A DNA stretch of 64,000 nucleotides from Chimonanthus salicifolius (GCA_013350335.1 CM023540.1:49768552-49832551), one strand, 5' to 3'. Positions 1 to 10,640 are shown, counted from the first letter of the stretch. Notes: generated from the letters alone by a model not told the origin. Made by a program: numbers and translations.

Positions 1-145
1 TTTTTCATGCTTGTTTTTTATTTTTTATATTCTCTGTTCTCTTTTTGGTTTTCTTTTAGGTCTATTGCTTTTAGACTTTTGTAGTTCTTGTACTCTTTCT
101 TTTATGAATGAAGTATCTTTGTTAGTGCTCAAAAAAAAAAAAAAA
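1..145 (+). mobile_element. 3' end of a LINE with poly-A tail
   Basis: The window opens inside a T-rich 3' untranslated sequence that ends in 15 A residues at 131-145. The phrase with an ATGAATGAAG-like stretch, then TTTGTTAGTGCTC and the A run closely resembles the tail of the LINE ending near 11654 (ATGAAATGTTTTTGTTAC then CTCTC and A's). It is therefore the 3' terminus of an L1-type plant LINE whose body lies upstream of the window. No coding part is visible. Confidence 0.7.
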
Positions 146-1275
146 CAGTAGAACATTTTTAGATAGGAAAAATTCTACAATGTCTGATTTTAAGCAACAA
201 TAAAACACATTATATAATGTATTCAGCTAAATAAATTTCAGAGTAATGATTAACTTTGAGCCGTCCACCACAAAGCCTTCGCATCACAAAGTGGGGCCCA
301 CCACTGCCAACAAACTTGATCAGAAGATCATAATTGTCCATCAAGAGCCAGAACCCTTGATCAGTTTGCTCCAATAAACCATTTTGGCAGGTCTTTGGTG
401 AGCAGTTCAGATCATGCAACTGTCCCCACATCGATACCACTTGCAGATCAGCTCCATTAATCAATCAAATACCTTAATATCAATAGGAGTCCTCTAACAA
501 ATGACAAAAATAATAACAATAGTAATAATAAATAATAATTGTTATTAATGTTATTATTATTGAAGGTCTAGTTGACATCCAAGCTTCTAAGCTTATAAAA
601 GTTAAGAACTGTCAGAATCGTAAAAATAAAAAATGTGTTCGATAAACAAACCCAAAATTTTATAAGCACATAAGCACCACAATATGGATTACAAGAGAAT
701 GAGACAAAATATACCTATATGAGAATATATAAAATTAGCGGTGATCAAATGAACAGTGCAGGGAATTAAAACCATCGCTATGTAACCATACATTGAGAGC
801 ACGGGTATGGAGAATGGAATGAAAATGGATGATTCAATACTAGAATCTGTCATAGCTATGATTTGGCAACGGCAAATACTTAGTTCCAAAAGAAAGAACA
901 CCTTGTGACTAATAAGAGAGGACATTAAAGGTCTTAAATAGATTTATTTCCATTAAAACTTAAGGAAATGACCTTTTGTAATGGTTGTGAACTTATTCAA
1001 GAGAGCCCTCTAACTCAACACAGGTTAATGGTGTTAGATGTATATATTAAAAGTAGAATAACAAATAAAAGAGTGGATAGATAGTTCAAAAATAATGTGG
1101 TGGATTTTGGAAAATGTAGAAACTTTAGAGTACGAGGAAGCTATTCTTTCAAAAAAAAAAGTATTAGGATTTAGGAAGTGAGGCTTAGGACAAGGACATG
1201 AGTCAAAAGAAGATTTGGGATAACATATCAAGTTGTATAAAACAAGTGAATACCTATGTGCAGGAAAAGACATGA
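146..1275. other. AT-rich intergenic stretch, no gene seen
   Basis: About 1.1 kb of AT-rich sequence. A short ATA/ATT-rich low-complexity patch lies at about 505-560. The small open frames on either strand have no recognisable motif and no codon character. Nothing functional can be supported. Confidence 0.5.
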
Positions 1276-1278
1276 GTG

Positions 1279-1315
1279 AGCGAGAGAGCGAGAGAGAGAG
1301 AGAGAGAGAGAGAGA
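1279..1315. repeat. (GA)n microsatellite
   Basis: A nearly pure GA dinucleotide run upstream of the RRM fragment at 1400-1676. A (CT)n run at 3484-3523 is the mirror counterpart next to the inverted copy of the same fragment, so the microsatellite is probably part of the LINE 5' region. Confidence 0.9.
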
Positions 1316-1389
1316 TTATACTAGGAGTGAGAGGAGAGACCTTGTTGGAGATCTGGACTTCACGTGTGAGAGGCGAGACCAGTGTGGGG

Positions 1390-2075
1390 AGCGGGAGGCG
1401 TCTGGCGAGGAGGGATGGCAACAGCAGAAGGGGAGGAAGAGGCGAAAGAGTGGAGAAGACCCATCGGTGACCCTATTCGTCGCTAATCTGCCCGATTGGC
1501 TGGAGATTACCATTCAGAGCTGGCTTAATGGGAGAGAGGCAGTCAGGCTGAGAAAGCTATGGTGGCTTTTAATGGATGTATCCTTGGCTTGTAGAAAACT
1601 TCAAGTCAACCCGGCTTTGTTTCAGAGAGAGGAAGTCCGAAAAGAATCGTCACAAACCATATCAAATCCAAGGTAGAAGCTCATATTCAATCAAACACTG
1701 TGAAAAGGTGGGTTCCAGCTGGGACTCTTAGGAAATGGTCTGATGTTGTCAAAAATCCCAGGAAGAAGACCACCCAATTTACAATGACACTAGGCAGATG
1801 AAGAAAACCCAAATCTCCAATGAAGTTGTGCAAGCCAGCACATGTGAGAAGACTATTGAACTTATGGTGAACTTAGAGGAATGAGTGGTTGTCTAGAGCA
1901 GTTGTGGTGGCTCCATTCGGCGTTTCTTTCCGAATAGTCCAAATCCACCAACATTCCAAGTCGTTGTCCAAAGGCATGAATCAAGGTCTCAGTCCACCCC
2001 TCGAGAGGATACCCAAAGCACTGTGTTCTTACTATTCTTGTGTAATGGACAGAGCTACGATTCCCGCGTCCCAAA
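1390..2075 (+). pseudogene. LINE ORF1 fragment with broken RRM domain, plus-strand copy
   Basis: The frame from about 1440 reads a basic Lys/Arg-rich stretch and then SVTLFVANLPDWL, the RNP2-type first strand of an RNA recognition motif. The last strand and linker, RKLQVNPALFQ, follow only about 30 residues later. The central part, including the RNP1 segment, is missing or frameshifted, as comparison with the inverted copy at 3097-3336 shows. Downstream, other frames keep short related pieces (for example WLSRAVVVAPFG near 1890). RRM domains in ORF1 are known from one group of plant L1 LINEs (the BNR type first described in beet). In such elements ORF1 is an RNA-binding chaperone. Here it is a dead remnant without a usable start or a full domain. 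A host splicing-factor gene is less likely given the repeat context and the second inverted copy. Confidence 0.6.
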
Positions 2076-2459
2076 ATCCTTACCTAGGTGGTTCCACCGG
2101 AGTTTGTAAAAGACGAATCGCCTCTGAGTCCGACTGCATTGATGCCAAAAGGCGAATATCTCCAATTCTGCTAATCACCGCACTAAGTAGCCTTCTCGAA
2201 CAAGGAGTTTTTGTATTTCTGTTGTGGTGGTTGTCCTTTTGGCATACAGAACCACCCCCTTGAGAGCCACCTTGTATCGATACTTCCTCACTTTTGAGGT
2301 AACATCAGGTCAATCATAAGAGGTTTATCTGAGTCATCCTTCCACTCCCCTACATTGCTAATCCCCTTCACTGAAGGAGCAGTCTTAACCACTTCCACCA
2401 ATTTTCTTGTCCCAACAGACACTCCCCCTTTAGACTTTTCACTACCCATTGTTGTTTGA
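2076..2459 (-). pseudogene. Continuation of the minus-strand LINE ORF1 remnant
   Basis: Read on the minus strand this stretch continues the RRM-containing remnant that begins near 3530, after skipping the MITE at 2469-2983. It contains short open pieces but many stops. The junction with the plus-strand copy must lie somewhere around 2075-2280 but cannot be placed by eye. Confidence 0.35.
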
Positions 2460-2992
2460 GGTTTCACCCATGGTTGTTAAAATCTTACGATACACGATTC
2501 GTATCTTACGATTCATACGATATGTTAAGAGGAACGATTCGTCTATTAACAAATCTTACGATTCGTATAAATAATAGAATTATGAGGTTATTAGGAGTGT
2601 GAAAGTATGAAACATTTCGTTTTAATGGTTTTTAAGGCTTGAGTTAATGAGAATTTAAGATCTTTTGATTTTTTGAGGGTTTTTTAGTTCATTATTGACT
2701 TTTCACAGTATATTTGGATTATATACTGGTCTTATACTTTTGGGAGTTGGAGCATTGAAATTTGAGCTCCAATGAACTAATTATATAGAATTCACTTAAT
2801 ATTGAAAGAAAGTTGGAGAATTACTCATGTTATTACATTTTAGACATATTTTACGTTATTTCATATATTAAATATTTTTGAGGGGAAACACTTATGAATC
2901 TTACGATTCTACGATTTACGATACACGATTTGCGATTTAAGATATATTAACGATTTACGATACGATTCAATTTTCACAACATTGGTTTCACC
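2460..2992. mobile_element. MULE-type MITE with 9-bp target duplication
   Basis: A 515-bp non-coding element (2469-2983) is flanked by perfect 9-bp direct repeats GGTTTCACC at 2460-2468 and 2984-2992. Its ends are imperfect terminal inverted repeats: the left end starts CATGGTTGTTAAAATC, and the reverse complement of the right end starts AATGTTGTGAAAATTG. Both ends continue into many short repeats of TTACGATACACGATT and related words. A 9-bp duplication is characteristic of Mutator-like elements. The element has no coding capacity and must have been moved by a transposase encoded elsewhere. An 8-bp duplication (hAT) would also be possible if the first G is part of the terminus. Confidence 0.75.
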
Positions 2993-3009
2993 TGAAATGT
3001 TGTGCCTCT

Positions 3010-3482
3010 ACCTTGTATCGATCTGGAGCCAACTAGATGGACTTTGTGTCCTCTGCCTTGCATCGATCTGGAGCCAACTAGATTGACATTTTGCCTCTAG
3101 TGGACCCCCTTTTGGAAGTGAGCAGGGTTCACTTGCAGCCTTCGTCCTCTCAGTTCGACTCCCTTCAGATCTTTGATAGCTTTCTCTGCCCGACTTCCAG
3201 AACCCATCCAAACAAAAGCAAAAGTTCTCCCTGTTGCATCCTTTTTCCATGGAACAAAGCAATCAACCACCTTTCCCCAGCGCTTGAAGAAACCATTCAT
3301 CCAAGAGTTTATTATCGACTCAGGTAAGTTTACCACAAAAAGAGTAACAGAACTGTCATCTCTGAAGCCACTGCGTTGCCTTCCTGTCGCCTTTTGCCAG
3401 CCATCCTCGTCCTCTCCCTCCCGCTGCCCCTGCCAGTATCACTCCTCTCCTCCAATCTGCAGGTTAGAAGCCTCTCATCCCT

Positions 3483-3528
<46 letters not shown>

Positions 3529-3530
3529 AC
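3010..3530 (-). pseudogene. LINE ORF1 fragment with RRM domain, minus-strand copy
   Basis: The minus-strand frame 3336-3097 gives most of a recognisable RNA recognition motif. It has an N-terminal strand LPESIINSWM, a middle segment FFKRWGKVVDCFVPWKK, an RNP1-like stretch GRTFAFVWMG, and a final strand RGRRLQVNPAHFQK. The stretch upstream (3480-3337) keeps the VTLF start of the domain in another frame, so a frameshift separates it. The order and the ending RLQVNPAHFQK match the plus-strand copy at 1390-1676. This is an ORF1-type RNA-binding protein of a BNR-like plant LINE, broken by at least one frameshift. A local direct repeat containing ATCGATCTGGAGCCAACTAG occurs twice, near 3016 and 3065. 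Confidence 0.6.
3484..3523. repeat. (CT)n microsatellite
   Basis: A pure CT run, with a second shorter block at 3535-3545. It sits at the 5' side of the minus-strand LINE ORF1 fragment and mirrors the GA run at 1279-1315. Confidence 0.95.
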
Positions 3531-3719
3531 TCATCTCTCTCTCTCTGTATAAATCATACAATTAATATGTGGACTTTCCAAAATAAGGTGATTCGGGTCA
3601 ACTCTGTTCGGAAATGGGTCCCACTGGTCAACAATAGCCTGAAGTGGGTCCCACAATAGTGAGATGGAGAAGTTTTCAATAGGACTGAGACTTTACGACA
3701 GATCTACTTTAAGTTCATA

Positions 3720-4715
3720 TTTATTTTTTAGTAATGGACTACTTACCATTAGAAGTTCAAGATGAAGTGTCATGGTATATGCTATTTGCAAATGATATAG
3801 TACTGATTTAATGAAACTAGAAAATAATTAAATAAGAAATTCGAATTATGGAGGAAAACTTTCGAGATTAATGGTCTAATAACTAGTAAATCAGAGATGA
3901 GATATATGGAGTGCAACTTTAGGGGGATGAAAACGATAGAAGATGAACTAGTTAAAATTGGTAATGAATTGATATCAATACCAACAATTTGGATACTTAC
4001 ATGCAATTATAGAACCAAATAGAGGATCAGATCTAGATATAGCCAATAGGATGTGCACAAGATAGTGATGTGCTATGTAATGCAGATTAAAGGGGAGCCC
4101 ACAATGCTTTATGAGGGTTGTGCATTTCCCAACTAAAGAAAATACAAGTAGACAAGGTAATTGTAACAAGAATACACATTCTAAGATGGTTTGATTGAGT
4201 AGCATTAAAAGATGAATCAGCTAAGTTGAATGGGTAAGAGTGTGAGTGTTAAGAGTCCAAGACAGATGTGAGGTGTCAAACTTAGCAAACCCAAAAATAG
4301 GAAAAATAGGACATAGGGAAATAGCACCATATTTAAATAAATTAAAATATAAATTTTATTCTAAATGAAAATACGGTGTGAAAATGACATTGATAGAAAA
4401 CGATGCACTAATTTTACTTTAAACAGTTCAGTGTCAAATGTATCAATACTTTAACTAAGTTTAAGATATAGGTGTTTCAGTATTTTAGTCATCTTAGAAA
4501 CAATGTTAAAAAGTACTAGAAGAGTCCATGAAGAATGGGCACAAGTGTTCGACACAGGTGCGTCACACATCTTAAAGGACTCTGCGTAACATAGAGAATT
4601 AGGAAATAGACATTAGAGAGACTTGAAGGTAGCTTTAATAAATGAAAAAGTAAAGGAAAACTGTTTAAGGTGATTTGAACATGTACATAGAAAACTAGAA
4701 ACAACCCTGGTGCGA
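3720..4715 (+). pseudogene. Decayed RTE-clade LINE reverse transcriptase
   Basis: In the frame from about 3731 the translation reads MDYLPLEVQDEVSWYMLFAN DIVLI in two pieces. This corresponds to the RTE reverse transcriptase core, where the active site is normally F-A-D-D; here the second position of the pair is N-D. Further pieces in shifted frames read YMECNFRG, ELVKIGNELI and, near 4650, VKENCLR followed by FEHVHRKLE. That last piece matches the C-terminal R-W-F-G-H-V block typical of the RTE clade. Stops and frameshifts are frequent. The protein made cDNA from LINE RNA by target-primed reverse transcription. A further C-terminal piece may lie at 16285-16360, beyond the nested LINE cluster. 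Confidence 0.6.
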
Positions 4716-5420
4716 AAGTTTGATATTTAACCTCTCTTCTTACTCACCTTTTCGCTCTTCCTTAATTGCCTACTCTTGATCCCTATTCCAATGAGATCTC
4801 CTATTCAGGTATTAGGAAATTCAAATCTTTAAGATCTTGTGATTCCGGACTGCAGGAAAAAATTGTCAAGGAATTTGAAGCAAAGTTTTCCTCCACTACG
4901 GAATTGACTAGCAGATTTGACTCAGTTTCATTTTCTAGACCTAAACGTAAGACAAAGATTGTGATCATTGGCTGCAGCAATCAAGAATCAAGTGGAATAT
5001 CTGATTCCGTTGGATGTTGACTCCAAAATGGTTCAAGAAGCTCGTAAGCAGGTCCAAGTAGATAAAAATTCCACCTTCTCCTTGGATGATAAATCATGTT
5101 TGAAATCACCCTTGAGGAATAATGCCGCTGTAATGGTGGGAGGAAAAAGAATTCTTCGCAAAAGGATAGCCCAGTTCTTACCACCAATGATGAAGCTATG
5201 GGAAATCCGTCATATTCAGTTATAGATAACCTTTTACATATGGAACCCAATCATGTTTCAGACGGTACTGACTCTGGGCTACTTTAAGACAACCTGATGC
5301 AGATATCTGTGGACATGAGGGCTTTGCGTTCGATCCCGGCCCAATTCATGTGCAACCAGATTCAGCACAAGTTCAGCAAGTTAGCCCAGCTCGTCAGGCC
5401 CAGCAAAGCCAGGCCCACAA
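4716..5420 (+). other. Open-frame fragment of unknown identity, possibly LINE 5' region
   Basis: An 84-codon frame at 4766-5020 and adjoining frames to about 5450 give Ser/Lys-rich sequence with no motif I recognise. It lies between the RTE remnant and a duplicated LTR-like block. It could be the 5' part of the LINE that ends at 16270, or a piece of another ORF1. Codon character is weak and stops interrupt it. Confidence 0.25.
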
Positions 5421-5936
5421 TTCAGGCCCGGTTAATCAATAAGCACACTGGAAACATGCTGATTGCATGACCAACTCTTCTAAGTAGGAATGTCCACAAC
5501 GAGTATAGTTAGTAGGTGTCTTATTATTAGTAGGTGTCTTATTGTTAGTAGGTGTTTAATTTAGGATTTGCTTTATTTAAGTTTCCAATTCCATGTAAAA
5601 GAGGGAGGGTCGGCTCCTAATTCTTAGGCTCAGGTCGATAGGATTTCTCTATATAACAACTCAGGCACGGTTAATCAATAAGCACACTGGAAACATGCTG
5701 ATTGCATGACCGACTCTTCTGAAATGATTAGAGTCCCAACTGGCAGTCCTAATTAGATTAGGAATATGTCCACAACGAGTATACTTAGTAGGTGTCTTAT
5801 TATTAGTAGGTGTCTTATTGTTAGTAGGTGTTTAATTTAGGATTTGCTTTATTTAAGTGTCCAATTCCATGTAAAAGAGGGAGGGTCGGCTCCTAAATCT
5901 TAGGTTCAGGTCGGTAGGATTTCTCTATATAACAGC
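5421..5936 (+). repeat. Direct tandem duplication of an LTR-like block with TATA box
   Basis: Two head-to-tail copies are seen, 5421-5660 and about 5661-5936. Both contain GTTAATCAATAAGCACACTG, three repeats of TAGTAGGTGT, the phrase GAGGGAGGGTCGGCTCCTAA and a TATA box within CTCTATATAACA. The second copy has about 39 extra bases after CGACTCTTCT. The architecture (TATA box, then an AATAAA-like ATGAATAAAAG near 5967) suggests LTR or promoter fragments. No terminal TG/CA with a target duplication was found. Confidence 0.55.
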
Positions 5937-6800
5937 TGTAATCAACGAGTTAGGCAGGAGATTTGATGAATAAAAGTTAAGTTTATTGCCTACCAATAGT
6001 GGGTTGTTTGTTGAGATAGAATACTGCAATTGCAGGTCTCATTGGAGAGTTACTGCTGCAGTACATTGCAGATTTTGGCTGGAAAATCCAGCCCAGTTCC
6101 GGCAACTTTGGGAAACACAGGGGCTATTGACGTGCAGGTTGCAATACCTCTGAGTCCGATTTCATTGAAGGGGACAGTTTCCTCTGCTGGCAACAAAACC
6201 AGTTATCATCGCTGGCTTTCGGTGCAGCCAGAAACCCGACCCAATTCGAGAACTTCCCTGTTCGTCAGAACCAGTGTGTGGTGCAAGGGAGAGGCTCAAC
6301 AGTTTCGCTAGACTGTGTAAACCCAGTGGCAACAACCACCAGCGAAAGCCTTGTGGGAACTACAACATCTTGTTCGTCTTCCCGTGATCTATTTCAGCCC
6401 TTCCCAATGGTTGTTTGGGTCTGTTTGATCCTTCTTCAAGCAGATCATCGGGTACCAGGAATTTGGGCCTTACTTTTCTATACAGACTTTCATATAAATT
6501 CCAACAGGTGTGTACATGCAAGGTTGCATGGGAGACACATTGCAGGTTAAGGAGTTGGTTCAAAGTTAGTGGGATACCTTAGGTTGTGTTTCTTTTACTT
6601 AATATTTCAACTCTATTAAGACCAGGATCCCTTGAGTCGGTTATTACCATCGACGGGTTCCTCTAAACCCACATTGATTCGTAACTTACATACCCCGGCT
6701 CCCGGCTCCCGGCTGTATCAGTGCTTCCACTTAAGCGATTAAGTAGGCCTCTTATCCTACCTAGTCTACATCCCAACCCCATGCAATAGCCGCCAATTCT
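5937..6800. other. Unassigned sequence between LTR-like block and LINE ORF1
   Basis: Frames at 6030-6311 and 6278-6550 give about 90 codons each, without recognisable domains. They may be non-coding leader or ORF1 linker of the LINE. At 6699-6713 the hexamer-like word CCCGGCT is repeated three times in tandem. Confidence 0.3.
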
Positions 6801-6801
6801 G

Positions 6802-7670
6802 TTGCCTGAAGAAAAAATGGAAGAATCATTTATCCACCCAATCCCAATAAAGAGTTCTTGGTCTTCTTTATTCAATTCTTATTCTGGCAAGGAACCTCAC
6901 TGCAACTTGATTTTGTTCCTTACGATTCTAAGTACCAAGATGAAGTTAATTTTAGCTCTGAACAAATTGAAACTGCTGAAAATGAACAGGGCAAATGTCT
7001 TGTTGGATATTTTGTTCGAAAAAGGCCCTATTATATGGCAATAAAAAATACCCATCAGTACTTGAGGAAGAACCCTAAGGGTTTTGAGATTCATTCCCTA
7101 GAGGAAGACTTCTTTATCTTCAAATTCAATGATATGGAGGAAAGCCAGCATATTCTTGAAGGGGGTCCTTCGTACAAGGTCATGCACTTGTCCTAAAAAG
7201 GTGGAGCTAAAAATTATCATTACAAAAAGAAGAGCTGGAATCAATTCCGATTTGGATAAAATTTCCAAACCTAAATTTCAGTTTCAGAACAAAAGCAAAT
7301 CTTAGTAAACAGGCCAGCCGGATGGGAAAACCACTTTTTATGGACAAACAGACTGCTTCTGGGGAAGGGCTTGCTTAAGCAAAGGTATGTGTGGAAGTAG
7401 ATGTTATTTCTCGCCTTCCTAGCTACCTTTTAATCTCAACAACTATGAAGAACGTAGATTCTGTCAAAAGGTTGAAAACCTATGGAAGCCAGCAGCATGC
7501 TCCCACTAGTGATCACATTCAGCCATAATGATAAGGAATGCTCTTATCGAGCTAAGAAAGCACCAACTCGAGTTATGAAACAGAAAAATCTTCAGACAGA
7601 TCAGTAGAATGGAGATGACAGTTCTAGGATTGATTTATCTAGTGAAAATCATATTGTTACTATTGTTGAA
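6802..7670 (+). pseudogene. L1-type LINE ORF1 (DUF4283 and zinc-knuckle remnant)
   Basis: The likely start is the ATG at 6816, beginning MEESFIHP. After a frameshift near 6880 the frame reads LVGYFVRKRPYYMAIKN, then FEIHSLEEDFFIFKF and ILEGGP. This is the DUF4283 signature of plant L1 ORF1 proteins, which bind LINE RNA. A stop at 7194-7196 and later stops break the frame. Degenerate continuation reads GKPLFMDKQTASGEGL, then ISRLPSYLLIS, and near 7520 a HNDKECSYRAKKA piece that is the end of a CCHC knuckle. The ORF appears to resume at 11655-11990. The sequence in between (7671-11654) looks like a second, 5'-truncated LINE inserted into it. Confidence 0.6.
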
Positions 7671-8500
7671 GAAAGCATTCTTTTTGCTTTCTTTCGGGGC
7701 TTAGCTCTAGGTGGAAGATTGCTTGGAATATGGTCCCAGCAGCTATCTTTTGGACTATTTGGAAGGAACGAAACTCTTGGCTATTTGAAGGGAAGTTATC
7801 TAAGGCGAACAATCTTTTTCAACGGGCAAAATGGAGGCTGAGCATGTGGTTATTGTCTGGTCAGGAATTTAAAGGACTTAAACCCGTCGATTTCCTAGCA
7901 TCGTGGGAGGGTTGTCTAAGCAGGAGGTAGTAGGAAGGTTAGACCTTTTGTTCCTTGGTATCCTCCTCAACAAGGTGTGATGAAATTTGCACCTCTGGTG
8001 CCTCATTATCTATAATATATGAACCTTTTCACAAAAAAAAAAAAAAAAACAAGGTGTGATGAAATTTAATATTGATGGAGCAGCAAGAGGAAAACCGGGC
8101 CCAATAGGGATAGGAGGCATTCTTAGAACCATAGTGGCATTACTTCAGTGGTCTTCACAGAGTCGGTTGGGGTTAGGGACTCTAATGAGGCGAAACTGCT
8201 CAGCAATAGGAGAGCTTTGGCTATCTGGAAAAACCACCGGACATGGGTCATTAGTAATTGAAGGGAATTCGGCTAACGCAATTAAATGGGCCAATGGGCT
8301 AAAGCAACCTCCCTAGAGAATGATTACCACAATAAGGGAAATTAGGGATTTAGCTTCGGGTTCGGATGTATCCTTTATCAAAGTTATCCAAACAGCAAAT
8401 TGCGTGGTAGATTTTTTTGCTAAAAATGGAATCAACAATTCAATGTCTGGGGTGTTCTTTATTGGAGGATGGGGATCTCTGATTTGGTTATTTTGATGTA
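7671..8500 (+). pseudogene. LINE ORF2 C-terminus with RNase H domain (5'-truncated LINE)
   Basis: The first part (7730-7930) reads AIFWTIWKERNSWLFEGK, the tryptophan-rich segment that precedes RNase H in plant L1 ORF2. After a 61-bp insertion, 8056-8490 reads MMKFNIDGAARGKPGPIGIG, the start of a type-I RNase H domain with its first catalytic Asp in NIDGAARG. Later pieces give VIEGNSANAIKWANG (second acidic region) and NCVVDFFAKNG (C-terminal Asp). A stop at 8314-8316 interrupts the domain. This domain removes RNA from RNA-DNA hybrids during LINE replication. The upstream endonuclease and reverse transcriptase are absent, as expected for a 5'-truncated insertion. Confidence 0.7.
7971..8067 (+). 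mobile_element. Tiny poly-A-tailed retroinsertion with 18-bp target duplication
   Basis: An 18-bp direct repeat CAAGGTGTGATGAAATTT occurs at 7971-7988 and 8050-8067. Between them are 61 bp ending in 18 A residues. The 43-bp body starts GCACCTCTGGTGCC. This is the footprint of target-primed reverse transcription of a very short 3' end. Removing the insert and one repeat restores the LINE reading frame across the start of the RNase H domain, which confirms that it is an insertion. Confidence 0.9.
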
Positions 8501-8618
8501 GTGCTATTGTGTATAGTTTTTCTTTCTTTTGGTCTAGCTCTTCTAGACCTTTTGCTGTTTTTGTTTCTTTCATTTACTCTTGTACTTTTTCCCCTTTTTT
8601 ATGAAATGTTTTTGTTAC

Positions 8619-9003
8619 TGATGTAGGACACGCAGCTCATAGGCCCAATTTTAGTATTTATTATTTTTGTATTTTCGCATTATTTTATTTTTAGAATTCT
8701 TATTTAGCAAGGAAGCCAGGTCGGTGGCTTTCCCAATTTATTTAGAAGTCTAGGATAAGATTAGAAGTTATATTTTCATTTTAGAATAATTAGGAAGTTT
8801 CCTACTTTGATTAGGAGTCTTTTTCTATTTTCATCTCTTTGTTTTCTTATAAATATGATAGATGTAAGAGAGGGATACATCTCTATTCGAATAATGAATT
8901 AAATATTCAAATTTATCTGGTTGATTTTTGTCTTCTACTTCTGCCCAAGTTGCAGACGTTTCTATCTTCTTTCTACATAGTTGCAAGCTGTGCTCCCGCA
9001 TTA
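8619..9003 (+). repeat. 5' LTR of the 3.0-kb element
   Basis: The LTR starts TGATGTAGGACACG and ends GCATTA, where the 3' copy has GCATCA, so the canonical CA end has one substitution. A TATA-like TTATAAATATGATAG lies at 8848-8862, upstream of the likely transcription start. It aligns over its whole length with 11246-11634. Confidence 0.85.
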
Positions 9004-9010
9004 AGTTGAT

Positions 9011-9021
9011 CAGAGCCAAGG
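9011..9021 (+). other. Primer binding site, initiator Met tRNA type
   Basis: GATCAGAGCCA lies just downstream of the 5' LTR. It matches the core of the usual plant gypsy primer site TGGTATCAGAGCC, with mismatches in the leading bases. Confidence 0.6.
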
Positions 9022-10110
9022 GTTCTCTGTATCTCTGTTATACAGAGATGTTCCTATCTTATTCGGAGACAGCCCCCTACATTATCAGGGACGATTGTGG
9101 TCTCTATTTATCAGGGAAAAAAAAAAAAACAAAAGAAAGAGGGTTTGAAGAACTTGTGCCCCTGCTGCATCTTCTTCAGCCGTTCTCCATCCCCTCCTCC
9201 TCCAGCTGCTGCCTTTGCTCACTCATTCGCCGCAAAACAGCCACCCTTCCGCGTCTCTATTTCGTCTTTGCAGCCACTAGATTCGCCTCTTTTCCAACCA
9301 GGTACTGCTATAGACTTCTTCTTCCCTTCCTTCTATCTTCTTCGATTTCTTCTCTCTCTCATCTCTGCTTCTACCGCTACAAGCCCTTCCATCGCTCCTT
9401 ATTTTCCACCGGTTACTGCTTCCGCCGCTCCACACCTATTCCATTCTTTTTCTTTTCCTCCTTCCACAACCCATCGATTTCAAACTCTTTCCATCCTTTC
9501 CATTGTACTTTCACCTTTCACAAATAACCATTCACAACCTCCCATGTGACCAACCCACTTTACCCATCTCCTTTCGTAAGTCTCATCCCACACTTACCCA
9601 ATAAACCATCGGTTCCTCATACCTTTTTCTTGTCCTTTCATCCATGCATTTACTGCCATCAAAAGCATCAATTTCTCTTTGCCAAAATACCCCTTACCTT
9701 CCTTCTATTTACCCAATTATACCATTTTTCCACCTTATTTTATTCCATTAACAATCCAAACCATCCTACACCAGTCGTTTCACTCTCTTACTCCCTTCAT
9801 TAAAGCCATCCCACCTCCCAAGACAATTAATGCATTGTCTCCTTTACTTTTTCATCTACCTTTAATGCCCTTCACCTTTTCTCTAATTAACAAACCACTC
9901 CTTTAACTTATTTACCAAACCACCCTATTCCCACTTTCTTTACCACCTTTGACCAAACTCATACCTTAAACCGTGGGACCCACCCATCTTTGACCAGATT
10001 GACCCATGTTGACCAAATTTGACCAGGCATTTTAAGTCCGCAATGCTTCTGCCACATCAAGTGGTATCACTATGACTTCCTATTGTGCCTACTCAAGCGA
10101 CGGCGACAAG
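9022..10110 (+). other. Pyrimidine-rich leader of the 3.0-kb element, no gene
   Basis: Almost 1.1 kb of C/T-rich sequence with long Ser/Pro/Leu/Phe open frames (for example 8928-9527). These are composition artefacts: there are no conserved motifs and the frames overlap freely. It is the long untranslated leader between the primer site and gag. Confidence 0.55.
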
Positions 10111-10640
10111 GCCTACGTGCCACCTTTTTATGGTCAGTGGCACAGTGAATACTTCCTCGATTGGCTCGTACAAGTCGAACTGCTGCTTCTTTTACACGAA
10201 GATTGAGGAAACGAGAAAGGTAGACTCCGTGGCATCTCGTCTCGAATATGAAGCGTCTACATGGTGGACAAAGTTGCAAATCAACCTCAAGGTATTACAA
10301 ACAGCCTCCTATTAGATCATGGACATTGATGAAAAGGTTGCTACTATAATCATTTCCTTTTGGTCGACTATAAGCAATTTATGTTCGAGCAATACCAAAA
10401 TTGTTGGCAAAGAGATCGGACTGTTCGAGATTATGTAGTTGAGTTCTTCTATCTTTCCACGCAAGACACGCTGAGACTAAGTCTCAACAGATCTCCAGAT
10501 TCCTCAGAGGACTACATCCTGTGCTCTATGACCGCATCGTCTTCCACGGACATCGTCACTTTAAGATATGCGTTCTGAATGGCCATATGAATAGAACGTG
10601 AGTTAGAACGACCTGCAGTAATTCATGCTCCTACAACTAC
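10111..10640 (+). pseudogene. Ty3/gypsy gag remnant
   Basis: Across three shifted frames the sequence reads YVPPFYGQWHSEYFLDWL, then EYEASTWWTKLQ, then YKQFMFEQYQNCWQRDRTVR, and finally ISRFLRGLHPVLYDRI. These are in the order of the retrotransposon gag domain: a P-F-Y-G start, an aromatic W-W-x-x-L-Q, a basic R-x-V segment and an R-F-L-x-G-L end. Gag forms the virus-like particle that packages the RNA. Stops and at least two frameshifts prevent expression, so movement would need gag and pol in trans. Downstream, 10740-11020 encodes a Pro-rich linker in the 10625-11125 frame. Confidence 0.65.

Noticed and set aside
8928..9906. Ser/Pro/Phe-rich open frames up to 199 codons
   Set aside because: The C/T-rich leader of the small LTR element lacks stops by composition; frames overlap and show no motif.
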